A stretch of DNA of 64,000 nt from Stieleria magnilauensis (GTDB taxonomy: Bacteria; Planctomycetota; Planctomycetia; Pirellulales; Pirellulaceae). The translations under genes were made by a program, and so were the position numbers. Every line of letters begins with the position of its first letter. Positions within the stretch are counted from its first letter, which is position 1. The notes beneath the pieces were generated by a model that saw nothing but the letters and a program-made list of their open reading frames with translations, searched no databases and had not been told where the DNA came from. This document shows positions 27,457 through 35,740 of this stretch, piece after piece. The stretch spans positions 10,449,381 through 10,513,380 of the forward strand of contig CP036432.1 of assembly GCA_007753675.1 (NCBI GenBank), given 5' to 3'.

Positions 27457-30400
27457 ATGCCCGACCGTCACACCATCGAGACGATTTTTCTGGAGGCGGT
27501 TGAACTGCCGCCGGACCAACTCGCATCGTTTCTCGATCGCCGTTGCGGTGATGACAGTCAACTGCGTGACGCGGTGATGGAATTGATCCAAGCGGACCGG
27601 CAAGCCGGCGACGGGGCGTTTTTGCAGTCGCATCTTCTCAAACCCGACAGCCCCAATGACGACGCGTCAACGTCTGGCGACACGCCGAATCAAGACGACA
27701 CGGATCGATTCCGGATTCTCCGTGCCTATCGCCAGGGAGGACTCGGCGAAGTCCTGTTGGCCCATGACCGACAACTCGATCGCGACGTCGCGATCAAACA
27801 AATCAAACCGCGCTGGGCCGACAGCGAGGAAGCACGCCAGCGATTCATTCAAGAAGCCAAGGTGACCGGTCGGCTGGAACACCCCGGCATCGTGCCTGTC
27901 TATGCGATGGGCACCTGGCCGGATGGCCAACATTATTACGCGATGCGGTTTATCGAAGGCGACACGATGAAAGACACCATCGATCGTTATCATCGGCCGC
28001 CGCAACCCTCCGATTCCGCCGACGTCAAAGGGATGCGACTGCGCGAGCTGTTGTCACGATTCGTCGATGTCTGCAACACGATTCAGTACGCGCACAGCAA
28101 GCGCGTCCTGCACCGTGACATCAAGCCGTCCAACATCATGGTCGGCCCCTATGGTGAAACACTGGTCGTCGACTGGGGACTGGCCAAATTGCTGGACGAA
28201 CCGGTCGACGAATCGATGACGGCCGATCTGGCCCGAGCGATTGCCAAGGGAAGCGGGTCCACACCCACACGCGTCGGCGGCACCGTGGGCACGCCGCAAT
28301 ACATGAGCCCCGAACAAGCCCAAGGAAAACTCGAGTCCATTGGCACACGGACCGACGTCTATTTGCTGGGCGCTACCCTGTACCAGATCTTGACCGGCCG
28401 CCCGCCCCATCAGGATGATTCCGTCTCCCGGCTGTTGAAAAAAATCGCCGCTGGAACGTTGACCCGGCCACGCCAGATCGCTGCTGACATCGCGCCGCCG
28501 CTGGAGTCGATCTGCTTGAAAGCGATGGCCACCGATCCCACCGACCGATACGCCGATCCGAACCACATCGCCGACGACGTCAATCGCTGGATGGCCGATC
28601 AAGCGGTCTCGGTCCACAAGGACTCCGTTTCGGTTCGCGTGAATCGCTGGATGCGTCGACACCGCACCGCCACCAGTACCCTCGCCGTGACGCTTCTGCT
28701 GTTGGCCATCGGCGGTGTCTCGGGGTCCATTCTGTGGAATGTGGCCAACGTCCGAAAACTGCAAGCCGAACAGGAACGGCGCAGCAAGCGATTGGAACTC
28801 GAAGCCAAAGACCGACAACGGCTCGCGGAGTTGCAAACCACCGCCGACGCCGCGGAAAATCTGGCCGCGATCGAGGTGTCTCGCGATCGATACACCTCCG
28901 CGTTGGACGTCTTGCGCAATACGCTGCCCGGCATGCGATCGGAACCCCGACTGGTCGAACGAGCCGATCGAATCGAACAGAAAGCCAATCGCATCGAGGC
29001 ACTCGTCGATTTTTACACCCTCGCCGAAACCGTCGAGCAACAAAACGTCTTGAGCCGAGACACCAAAGCTCTGCTGGCCTGTACCACCGCCCTGAAACGA
29101 CTGGGCATCTGGGACCGCGCCGATTGGTGGACCGGGCTGCCCGATCAAGATCTCTCGGCCGAACAGATCGATCGCCTTCGCTGGGACGTTTATCAACAGT
29201 TGATGTTGATGGATGCCATGCTGGTCAAATCGATCGGTGTCCGACTGACCGGCGAAGGTCGCGTCGGAGGCCCGAGCGCGTTGCTCCGTGCCGCCGGTCG
29301 ATTGCTGACGACCAACGCCGGCAAAGCCGAAGCGAAGGCGGCGCTGGTGGTCAGTGACCGAATCGATCGGTTTCGACTGTCCGAATCCACACGCTTGTAT
29401 CGATCGATCGCAAACATGCGACTGGGCACTGGCGCGCGTTTGCAAGGAAAGGATTTGGGGCAAACACGCAACGGCGCCGATGCGCACTCCCTGGCCGTGC
29501 TCAGCATGATCGCCGCGATCGACCCCAGCTTTGAATTGGTCTTTCGCGGCTATCAGGGTGACGACGCACTGCTCACCGCGCGTGATTTGTTCGGTCGCTC
29601 GGCCGCACTGGGACCGAATTATTACGGATCGCATTTGGGCCTCGGGCAAGTCCATTATTTGATCGCCCAGCGGAACGGTGCCGAGCACCCCGACGATCTG
29701 CAATGGGAAGACTTGGCACCCGCGCTGCACGCCTTCGGTCAGTGCATCACGCTGTTGCCCCAGCGCTGCTTTGCCTTTGCCGATCGTTCCAGCGTCTATC
29801 GTTGGCAAGCCCAATTGATCGCCGACGACGAACGTTACAGCCCGGCCGAACGTCAGCGCCGAGCGACCGAACGGTTGCAATGGAGTCTCGAGGATGCCCA
29901 GCGGGCGATGCAGTCTTACGATGTGCACCCCTGGGTCGGATGGCAGGCCGGTCAGGCATACGCCGAACTGTCGCAAGTCGATCGAGCCCTGCGGCTTTGG
30001 ATCCAAACCGCCATCGATACGTATCCCCTGGGAGAAATTGCCGACGTGCGTTTCGTCGCCGTCGACGACCTGCGGGGACGGGCACAGATCGGCGACTGGT
30101 TGCAACAACAACTCGCTCGCCCCGAATCGCAAATTCGTTTCAACCTGGTCGATGGATTCACCGCATTGGCCGGCGTCCGGCTCAATCAAGCCCGCCAGGA
30201 CGAGGCGTTCGCGGCGATCGAATCGGCGTTGACAATCGATCCAGACAACCTCAACGCGCGGGCGATCCGTGGCATGATCTTGTTGCGTGAGGGCGGCTTC
30301 GAAACGGCCGAACTCGATTTCCAGGCGGTCTGTGATGCCGATCCCGATCATCCGTTGGGGTCATTCGGGCTGGCGCAATGTCGCGAGAACCAGGGGCGAT

Positions 30401-31233
30401 TGGGCGAGGCAGCGGCGATGTTTTGGATCGCGGAGCGCGCCGCACTGACGGGCGAAAATCAAGCCGCCGCCGCCCTGGGACATTGCCGCACCGCAGCGTT
30501 ATCCGGCGACCTGGTGGCGGCGGAGGCGGCCGTCGGACGTGCCATCGACGTCGAACCCGCCTGCGATCTCCTCTCCACCGTTCGCTCCATCACAACCGAA
30601 CTGAGTCGACGAAAACGTTCCCCAGGCGTCGACCAAACGCAAATCGTCGCGCTCGAAACGTTCATCAAATCGCTCGCGAAGCTGCCCCGGGCGACCAAGA
30701 TCGAAGTGATGCCCCCGGCCGATCCCCGAAAAACGACTGCGGCCTCGATCCTCAATGGCGGCTTCGAACTCGATTCGATCCGCTACTGGAATTCCGTTTC
30801 CGGCGCAAAGTGGGAAACCACCCCTGGGTTTGCCTCTTCCGCCAGAGTCAGCCCCGAGGCGCACTCGGGAAACCGCTCGCTGAAGATCACCGCGACCGCT
30901 GCGGACCCCGACGGTGTCGCCGACGCCTCGGGACGAACCGGCCAGGAGTTTTCCGTCGTTGCCGGTCAACCGTATGCGCTTTCGTGTTGGGTCAAAGCCG
31001 ACCAGCTTGCCGCCGGCGCGATGCGAATTTTGGGGCCCGGCGAGGAGACGCTGATCGAATTCGATTCGGGCAGTTACTCCTGGCGTCGGGTGGTTGCGCC
31101 GTTTCAGGTGACACAAACCGCGGACGGCCGACGCGTTGATGCCGGCACCATCGTCCCGGTCCGGATCCAGATCGTCGCCAGCGGAGCCGGAACGCTGTGG
31201 CTGGACGATCTCGCGTGCCAGAGCAAGCCGTAG
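27457..31233 (+). CDS. Transmembrane Ser/Thr protein kinase with TPR and carbohydrate-binding-like ectodomain
   Basis: A Hanks-type kinase of 1258 residues. After a helical N-terminal segment, the kinase domain runs from about 84 to 390. It has the glycine loop YRQGGLGEVLLA, Lys114 in VAIKQI, the catalytic HRDIKPSN (His219, Asp221) and Asp239 in VVDWGLAK (DWG for DFG). One helix at about 405-427 (LAVTLLLLAIGGVSGSIL) separates it from a long region with TPR-like helices. The last about 160 residues (NGGFELDSIRYWN; AHSGNRSLKITAT; SCWVKADQL; WLDDLAC) look like a galactose-binding/CBM4_9-type beta-sandwich. The kinase should be cytoplasmic and the rest outside. The ATG at 27457 is chosen because MPDRHTIETIFLEA is a common start in planctomycete kinases. 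Confidence 0.85.
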   Translation: MPDRHTIETIFLEAVELPPDQLASFLDRRCGDDSQLRDAVMELIQADRQAGDGAFLQSHLLKPDSPNDDASTSGDTPNQDDTDRFRILRAYRQGGLGEVLLAHDRQLDRDVAIKQIKPRWADSEEARQRFIQEAKVTGRLEHPGIVPVYAMGTWPDGQHYYAMRFIEGDTMKDTIDRYHRPPQPSDSADVKGMRLRELLSRFVDVCNTIQYAHSKRVLHRDIKPSNIMVGPYGETLVVDWGLAKLLDEPVDESMTADLARAIAKGSGSTPTRVGGTVGTPQYMSPEQAQGKLESIGTRTDVYLLGATLYQILTGRPPHQDDSVSRLLKKIAAGTLTRPRQIAADIAPPLESICLKAMATDPTDRYADPNHIADDVNRWMADQAVSVHKDSVSVRVNRWMRRHRTATSTLAVTLLLLAIGGVSGSILWNVANVRKLQAEQERRSKRLELEAKDRQRLAELQTTADAAENLAAIEVSRDRYTSALDVLRNTLPGMRSEPRLVERADRIEQKANRIEALVDFYTLAETVEQQNVLSRDTKALLACTTALKRLGIWDRADWWTGLPDQDLSAEQIDRLRWDVYQQLMLMDAMLVKSIGVRLTGEGRVGGPSALLRAAGRLLTTNAGKAEAKAALVVSDRIDRFRLSESTRLYRSIANMRLGTGARLQGKDLGQTRNGADAHSLAVLSMIAAIDPSFELVFRGYQGDDALLTARDLFGRSAALGPNYYGSHLGLGQVHYLIAQRNGAEHPDDLQWEDLAPALHAFGQCITLLPQRCFAFADRSSVYRWQAQLIADDERYSPAERQRRATERLQWSLEDAQRAMQSYDVHPWVGWQAGQAYAELSQVDRALRLWIQTAIDTYPLGEIADVRFVAVDDLRGRAQIGDWLQQQLARPESQIRFNLVDGFTALAGVRLNQARQDEAFAAIESALTIDPDNLNARAIRGMILLREGGFETAELDFQAVCDADPDHPLGSFGLAQCRENQGRLGEAAAMFWIAERAALTGENQAAAALGHCRTAALSGDLVAAEAAVGRAIDVEPACDLLSTVRSITTELSRRKRSPGVDQTQIVALETFIKSLAKLPRATKIEVMPPADPRKTTAASILNGGFELDSIRYWNSVSGAKWETTPGFASSARVSPEAHSGNRSLKITATAADPDGVADASGRTGQEFSVVAGQPYALSCWVKADQLAAGAMRILGPGEETLIEFDSGSYSWRRVVAPFQVTQTADGRRVDAGTIVPVRIQIVASGAGTLWLDDLACQSKP

Positions 31234-31291
31234 TCGCGAAGCGGCGCAGGGCATGCTGTGCATGCCGACGGAGTGATTCTCGTTAGCGTTA

Positions 31292-31362
31292 GCGGCAGGG
31301 CGCGAGCCCTCCGGTGTTTCAACGCGTTTCAAGCGGATACCGGAGGGCTCGCGCCCTGCCGC
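31292..31362. repeat. Dispersed palindrome, perfect 24-bp arms
   Basis: The arms at 31292-31315 and 31339-31362 are exact inverted copies (core GGGCGCGAGCCCTCCGGT) around a 23-base loop. They lie in the gap between the kinase gene and the next secreted protein, just after a GCATGCTGTGCATGCC palindrome at 31251-31266. No gene is seen in the gap. Confidence 0.85.
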
Positions 31363-31535
31363 TACAACCTCGTAAAACAGAGCGTTTCAGGCCGTAACGC
31401 ACGGAGTGATGAAGCGGTTCCCAGTCCTCTGTCACCTTTTTTCAGGTTTTGTTTCAGGGGTTTCACCGCGGCTGCCGCAGGGTCGTGTGTCAGGCAACTC
31501 ACCCGATTCAACAAACACTCCACCGAGACAAAACC

Positions 31536-32147
31536 ATGAAACGCCAAATCCTCTGCACCGTCGCCGCCGCCACCCTGTTCACCCTCGCCCTGGCGGCTTC
31601 GCCCGCTGAAGTTTCCGCCCAATCGGCCGGATCTTGGGTCGACATCGCCCGCGGACGTGCCGGAGCCGGTGCCAACGCAAGCGGCATGATCCAAATCGCC
31701 AAAACCCGCAGCAGTTCGAAAAACGGAGTCGATTTCGGTCACGGATTCGCCCTCGGAGCCGGCCCCAACGGGATCGCCTTGAGCAACTCGATCGGTGTCG
31801 GCGGCGGCCAAGCCGGGGCGGCCCACAACGTTCAACTGAATCTCGGACGCGGCGGTGCCCACGTCAGCCACGGCGGAGTGGTCACCCAGGGCGGCAACCG
31901 ACGCGTGATCAGTGGCGGACACACCGGCACGTCGGGCGGCCAAGTCTACGGCGGCAGCCATTCGACCGGCTACGGACAACACACCAAAGCGTACTCCAAG
32001 AGCCACACGCGACAGTGGGGTGGCCAGGTCTATCAAGGTCAGGTTTATCAAGGCCAAGTCTATCAAAGCCAACCCAACGCGACCAATTCCCGCTCGACGC
32101 CCACCCGAGTCATCCGCAGCAGCGGGATCCGAATGTTCGGCCGCTAA
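31536..32147 (+). CDS. Small secreted Gly/Ser/Gln-rich repeat protein
   Basis: An unrecognised 203-residue protein. A signal peptide (MKRQILCTVAAATLFTLALA, cut near VSAQ-S) precedes a low-complexity region rich in Gly, His, Ser and Asn (GGAHVSHGGVVTQGGNRRV). Tandem GQVYQ units lie near residue 170. It resembles an extracellular or surface protein. The 210-residue protein at 33210 is probably a paralogue: same size, same signal-peptide style, both with SHGGV. A terminator follows 20 bases later. Confidence 0.75.
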   Translation: MKRQILCTVAAATLFTLALAASPAEVSAQSAGSWVDIARGRAGAGANASGMIQIAKTRSSSKNGVDFGHGFALGAGPNGIALSNSIGVGGGQAGAAHNVQLNLGRGGAHVSHGGVVTQGGNRRVISGGHTGTSGGQVYGGSHSTGYGQHTKAYSKSHTRQWGGQVYQGQVYQGQVYQSQPNATNSRSTPTRVIRSSGIRMFGR

Positions 32148-32167
32148 ACGAAACGCAACCGCCACCA

Positions 32168-32196
32168 AGCCTCCGACCTCGGTCGGGGGCTTTTTT
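32168..32196 (+). terminator. Rho-independent terminator
   Basis: An 11-bp stem with one G-T pair (32168-32178 with 32181-32191), a 2-base loop, then a T run to 32196. It follows the gene ending at 32147. Confidence 0.82.
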
Positions 32197-32217
32197 GCGT
32201 TGGCATTGAAGGAGGTG

Positions 32218-32278
32218 GCGGAACGGCGCGAGCCGTCCGGTTTGACGTTGAACGACCGGAGGGCTCGCGCCCTACCGC
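32218..32278. repeat. Dispersed palindrome copy
   Basis: Imperfect arms at 32218-32241 and 32255-32278, with the same core as the copies at 22.7, 31.3 and 37.3 kb. No gene is seen between 32148 and 32428. Confidence 0.8.
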
Positions 32279-32428
32279 TAACAAACAATACCCCGATTGG
32301 TTTGAAGGTAGGAGACATTGGGCTCGCGCCAGCGTCTGGGCGGCAACGCCGACGACAAGGACTTTCAAATCACCCCCGCTTTCTTTCCGTTCGTTTCCAA
32401 ACCCCGACTCCATTTGAGGACTTGCCCC

Positions 32429-33064
32429 ATGGCCCTTCGACTCTTCAGCGGCACCGCCGCAACCCTGCTCGTCGCGTTTGCCGTCTTCGCCCAGTCGCCA
32501 CCTGCGACCGCCGAGCCGGAACCGGATCTGACCCTCAAACCCGTGCCTCGCCTGCTGCGTCTGCATCTACCCATGCTGGGTAAAAAACGCGGCGTGCTGG
32601 TCGAATCCGTCACGGCGGGGTCGGCCGCGGCCGGCACCGGACTGCGTGCCGGTGACGTCATCCTGGAAGCCGGCGGGCGAGCAATGATCACCGGCGATGC
32701 ACTCCGGCAGCCGGACCCGGCGTTTCCGATCGTGGTGCTGCGCCGCGGCCGCACGCGGGTGCTGCACCCCGGGGCCATGGAAAACGGCTTCTTGGACCAG
32801 ATGTTTGCGCCCCCGGTTCCCGCCGACGAACCTGGCGGAACCAGCGTCAGCACGTCAGCGATTCGTTCCGGTTCTGGCAGTCGCGCCGTTTCGGTCAGTC
32901 GTGCCGGAGACCAAATCGCGCTCGAAATGTCGCTGCCGGAAATGATCGAGGGACCGATCCGATTGCGGGGCACGGCGGCGGAGATCGAGCGGCAATTGCA
33001 GGAAAGCACGCTCGGCGAAGCTGTCAAACGCGAAGTCCGAGCGGCGCTGCGGCAGTCTTTGTAG
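32429..33064 (+). CDS. Secreted PDZ-domain protein
   Basis: A 211-residue protein with signal peptide MALRLFSGTAATLLVAFAVF. A PDZ-like segment follows at about residues 55-110: KRGVLVESVTAGSAAAGTGL, then LRAGDVILEAGGRAM and PIVVLRRGR, the carboxylate-binding-loop and GDVI signature of bacterial PDZ domains. No protease catalytic domain is present. The rest is Gly/Ser-rich and helical. It lies between two secreted low-complexity proteins; it may be a chaperone or sorting factor for them (inference). Confidence 0.72.
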   Translation: MALRLFSGTAATLLVAFAVFAQSPPATAEPEPDLTLKPVPRLLRLHLPMLGKKRGVLVESVTAGSAAAGTGLRAGDVILEAGGRAMITGDALRQPDPAFPIVVLRRGRTRVLHPGAMENGFLDQMFAPPVPADEPGGTSVSTSAIRSGSGSRAVSVSRAGDQIALEMSLPEMIEGPIRLRGTAAEIERQLQESTLGEAVKREVRAALRQSL

Positions 33065-33209
33065 TGTGCCCAACACCACTAAGAAAACTTTTCAAGAATC
33101 GTTGAGGGGTTTGGAAGGTCGCGACGCAGGTGTCTGGTGAAGGCCGACCACAACGGCCGCCACCCACTTCACCAGCTCGTTGACCCACTTTACCACTCGG
33201 AACAGACCC

Positions 33210-33842
33210 ATGAAACGCTTCGCAACCACCTTCGCCTTTGTCGCTCTGACCACCTTCGCCGCACTGACCACCGACGTACTGAGCAGCAACGCCCACGCCC
33301 AAGTCTCCGCGTCCAGCTATTCGACCGGCGGCACCGCCATCTCGAGTGCTTACGGACGAGGCAACACCCGACTGAATTCCTCGGCGGTCGCCAGCGGCGG
33401 CGGCTATGCCCGATCGACGATGACCGGCAGCGGATTCAACGGCGGCTACGCCACCGGCAACAGCCGAGCCGTTTCCCACGGCGGTGTCGCGATCAGCAAC
33501 GGCAACTCGTCGGCCAACGGCTGGGGTGCCCGCTCTCACTCCAATTCCTACGCCCGCACCGTCGGCGGATTTGCCCGCAGCAACAGCAACGCGGTCGCCA
33601 ACGGCAACTGGGCCAACGCCCGCTCCAATGCCGTCACCCGAACCTGGGGCACCTACGGCAGTTCGTCGTCCGAAGCGATCGACAATCGCCAATCCTCCAA
33701 TCCGAGCTACCCCGTTTACCCGACCAGCACGCCCAGCTACACCGGCGGCAACTACAGCAGCGGAACGACGGCATCGGTCTACCAAAACTCGACACCACGA
33801 GCGACGGTCTTCCGCAGCCGTAGCGTCCGACGCGGTTGGTGA
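33210..33842 (+). CDS. Small secreted Ser/Asn/Gly-rich protein
   Basis: An unrecognised 210-residue protein. A signal peptide (MKRFATTFAFVALTTFAALT, cut near HAQ-V) leads to a Ser/Gly/Asn/Ala low-complexity region with irregular repeats such as YATGNSRAVSHGG and ANARSNAVTRTWG. The tail is basic (FRSRSVRRGW). It is similar in design to the protein at 31536 and probably outside the cell. A terminator follows 27 bases after the stop. Confidence 0.72.
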   Translation: MKRFATTFAFVALTTFAALTTDVLSSNAHAQVSASSYSTGGTAISSAYGRGNTRLNSSAVASGGGYARSTMTGSGFNGGYATGNSRAVSHGGVAISNGNSSANGWGARSHSNSYARTVGGFARSNSNAVANGNWANARSNAVTRTWGTYGSSSSEAIDNRQSSNPSYPVYPTSTPSYTGGNYSSGTTASVYQNSTPRATVFRSRSVRRGW

Positions 33843-33869
33843 GCCAATCGCAGAAATCATTTCTCCCGG

Positions 33870-33900
33870 CCTCGCATCGATCTCGATGCGGGGTTTCTTT
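33870..33900 (+). terminator. Rho-independent terminator
   Basis: Stem CCTCGCATCGA (33870-33880) pairs with 33883-33893, with one G-T pair, then a T-rich tail to 33900. It isolates the graspetide operon from the secreted-protein gene upstream. Confidence 0.78.
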
Positions 33901-34039
33901 GTCAGCTAAGCTTGAATCAGCGGCATTCGGCTTCAGACGAACGTTCGGCACCCAATGACTGCACCCCAACAAGTGCTTCATCCCCTGCGACCCGACTCTG
34001 TGACACCCACACCCAACTCATTTCCAAAAGGGCGATCTC

Positions 34040-34816
34040 ATGTCTGACCCCAACACCAACCCGGCCGTGGACGCGATCGTCGAACAAGCCCTTCGCGGTG
34101 AAGTCCCCCGTCGCGATTTTCTGCGTCGACTGGTCGTCGCCGGTTTGTCTTCCGCAGCCGCCTACCAGGTGCTCGACGAAACCACTGCGTCGGCACAGTC
34201 CGGTGGCTCTGGACGCCTCACCACTTTCGCACTCGGTGAAGAAGGCAACCCGCCCAGCCTGCCACCCCAAACCCACCCGCCCTATCAGCAAGCCACCACG
34301 CTGGCAGTCGGCGAAGAATCATCCAAGCCACCGGCCAATCAAATCACCACCAAAGCCGTCGGCGAAGAATCGTCCAGGCCACCGGCCAATCAAATCACTA
34401 CCTACGCGGTCGGCGAAGAATCACCCAAGCCGCCGACGCCTCAGATCACCACCAAGGCCGTCGGTGAAGAGTCGACCAAGCCGCCGACCGCTCGGCCCAC
34501 CACCCATGCGATCGGTGAAGAGTCGACCCAACCGCCGACGACATTGTCGTACGGTCTGGGTGAAGACGGACGACGTGCGACGACGATGGCCGTGGGTGAA
34601 GAAGGCCAACCGACGCCCAACCCCATCACGACCAACCGTTCCGGCGAAGAGTCTCAGGTGACGACCCACGCGGTGGGTGAAGAATCCAACCGCACGCCAA
34701 ACGCCACCACGCTAGCCTGGGGCGAAGAGGGCTCGACCAGGAAGCCGCAATTCAAAGTGCCCTCAAGTCCCTTCAAGAACATCCCCCGGCCGTGGAAAAA
34801 CTTTCGCCGCTGGTAA
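34040..34816 (+). CDS. Graspetide (plesiocin-type) precursor with TTxxxGEE repeats
   Basis: A 258-residue precursor. Residues 1-52 look like a Tat-type leader: a helical start (NPAVDAIVEQALRGE), RRDFLRRL at 24-31, a hydrophobic stretch (VVAGLSSAAAY), and A-S-A at 50-52. From residue 61 eleven copies of an eight-residue core follow: TTFALGEE (61), TTLAVGEE (86), TTKAVGEE (103), TTYAVGEE (120), TTKAVGEE (137), TTHAIGEE (154), a degenerate TTLSYGLGED (167), TTMAVGEE (181), TTNRSGEE (197), TTHAVGEE (208), TTLAWGEE (223). Copies 2-6 lie exactly 17 residues apart, with PP-rich linkers. TTxxxxEE is the known plesiocin core, where Thr hydroxyls and Glu carboxyls form omega-esters. The ATP-grasp gene follows 13 bases later. 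Product structure is inference. Confidence 0.85.
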   Translation: MSDPNTNPAVDAIVEQALRGEVPRRDFLRRLVVAGLSSAAAYQVLDETTASAQSGGSGRLTTFALGEEGNPPSLPPQTHPPYQQATTLAVGEESSKPPANQITTKAVGEESSRPPANQITTYAVGEESPKPPTPQITTKAVGEESTKPPTARPTTHAIGEESTQPPTTLSYGLGEDGRRATTMAVGEEGQPTPNPITTNRSGEESQVTTHAVGEESNRTPNATTLAWGEEGSTRKPQFKVPSSPFKNIPRPWKNFRRW

Positions 34817-34829
34817 GTGGCTCTTAAAG

Positions 34830-35690
34830 ATGAACGCGCGCAACATAGACCTGGTGATCGTCGGCGGTGAATCCGACCCCAACACCCAACGCATCGTCGA
34901 CCAAGCCCACCTGCGTGGCGTCGACTATTTCTTCTGGGACACCGACCGGCCGGACGCTCGCCAGATCGCCTGGGATTTTCAAACGCCCGAAATTGATCTC
35001 GGCGACGTGGCGTTGCGGCCTGCGGCGATGTTTCTGCGTTTCAACGTGTTTGACTGCGACGCGGTCGCCAATCACGCCGCCTACGACGTCGCCGAATCGT
35101 TTGCATTGGCTTGGCCTGCGATTCGATTGCTCAACCGAAGCACCGTCGGCGATGGAAACAACAAGTCACGCAATTTGGTCCGCGCCCGCGACTGCGGGTT
35201 TGTGATTCCACAAACCACCGTACTGGGTGACCTGTCGCCACTGGAATCGATTCCCGACCCCGAATCCAAGATCATCAAACCGCTCGCCGGCGGCGACCAT
35301 GCGATCATCGTCCGCGACGTGATCGACGATCCGTCGCGATTGATGGAACGGACGCCACAATTCGTCCAGGAACGACTCGACGGCGAAAACGTGCGGGTCT
35401 TCTCGATCGGCGGAAACCTGCATGCGTTTCACCTGCAAACGACCGAAATTGATTACCGGACCGACGACAACGTGGTCGTCCACGCGGTCGAGGTCCCGCC
35501 GGAACTCGACCCGTCGATCCATCAATTGGTCGAACAAATCGGTTTCGATTACTGTGCGCTGGACTTCCGCTGCCGCGACGGATTTCGCGATCCGGTTTTC
35601 TTAGAAATCAACTCGTTCCCGATGTTCGTGGCGTTCGACGACGCCTGTGAAAACAAGCTTGCCGACGCGATTTTGGAGTTTTTGGTCTGA
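34830..35690 (+). CDS. ATP-grasp ligase (RimK/MvdD-like), proposed graspetide macrocyclase
   Basis: A 286-residue ATP-grasp enzyme. Residues 1-100 form the N-terminal alpha/beta domain. The conserved block NKSRNLVRARDCGFVIPQTT (111-130) is shared with RimK/MvdD-type ligases. ATP-binding Lys150 in SKIIKPLAGGDH comes next, then VQERLDGENVRVF (179-191), TEIDYRTDD (205-213, like the DWR/DYR segment of microviridin ligases), and the metal-binding LEINSFPMF (258-266). These match the graspetide branch, in which ATP activates Glu side chains of a co-encoded precursor. It sits 13 bases after the TTxxxGEE repeat protein, which I take as its substrate. No protease, acetyltransferase or ABC exporter is beside it. 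Confidence 0.85.
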   Translation: MNARNIDLVIVGGESDPNTQRIVDQAHLRGVDYFFWDTDRPDARQIAWDFQTPEIDLGDVALRPAAMFLRFNVFDCDAVANHAAYDVAESFALAWPAIRLLNRSTVGDGNNKSRNLVRARDCGFVIPQTTVLGDLSPLESIPDPESKIIKPLAGGDHAIIVRDVIDDPSRLMERTPQFVQERLDGENVRVFSIGGNLHAFHLQTTEIDYRTDDNVVVHAVEVPPELDPSIHQLVEQIGFDYCALDFRCRDGFRDPVFLEINSFPMFVAFDDACENKLADAILEFLV

Positions 35691-35740
35691 AAGAGTACAC
35701 TGCCGCCTGGCTTTCACCGCTATTTGCAAGGTCGGCAGGA

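Noticed and set aside
28054..30351. A 765-residue open frame antisense to the kinase gene
   Set aside because: It lies in the shadow of a gene with complete kinase motifs; no motif or ribosome-binding site of its own.
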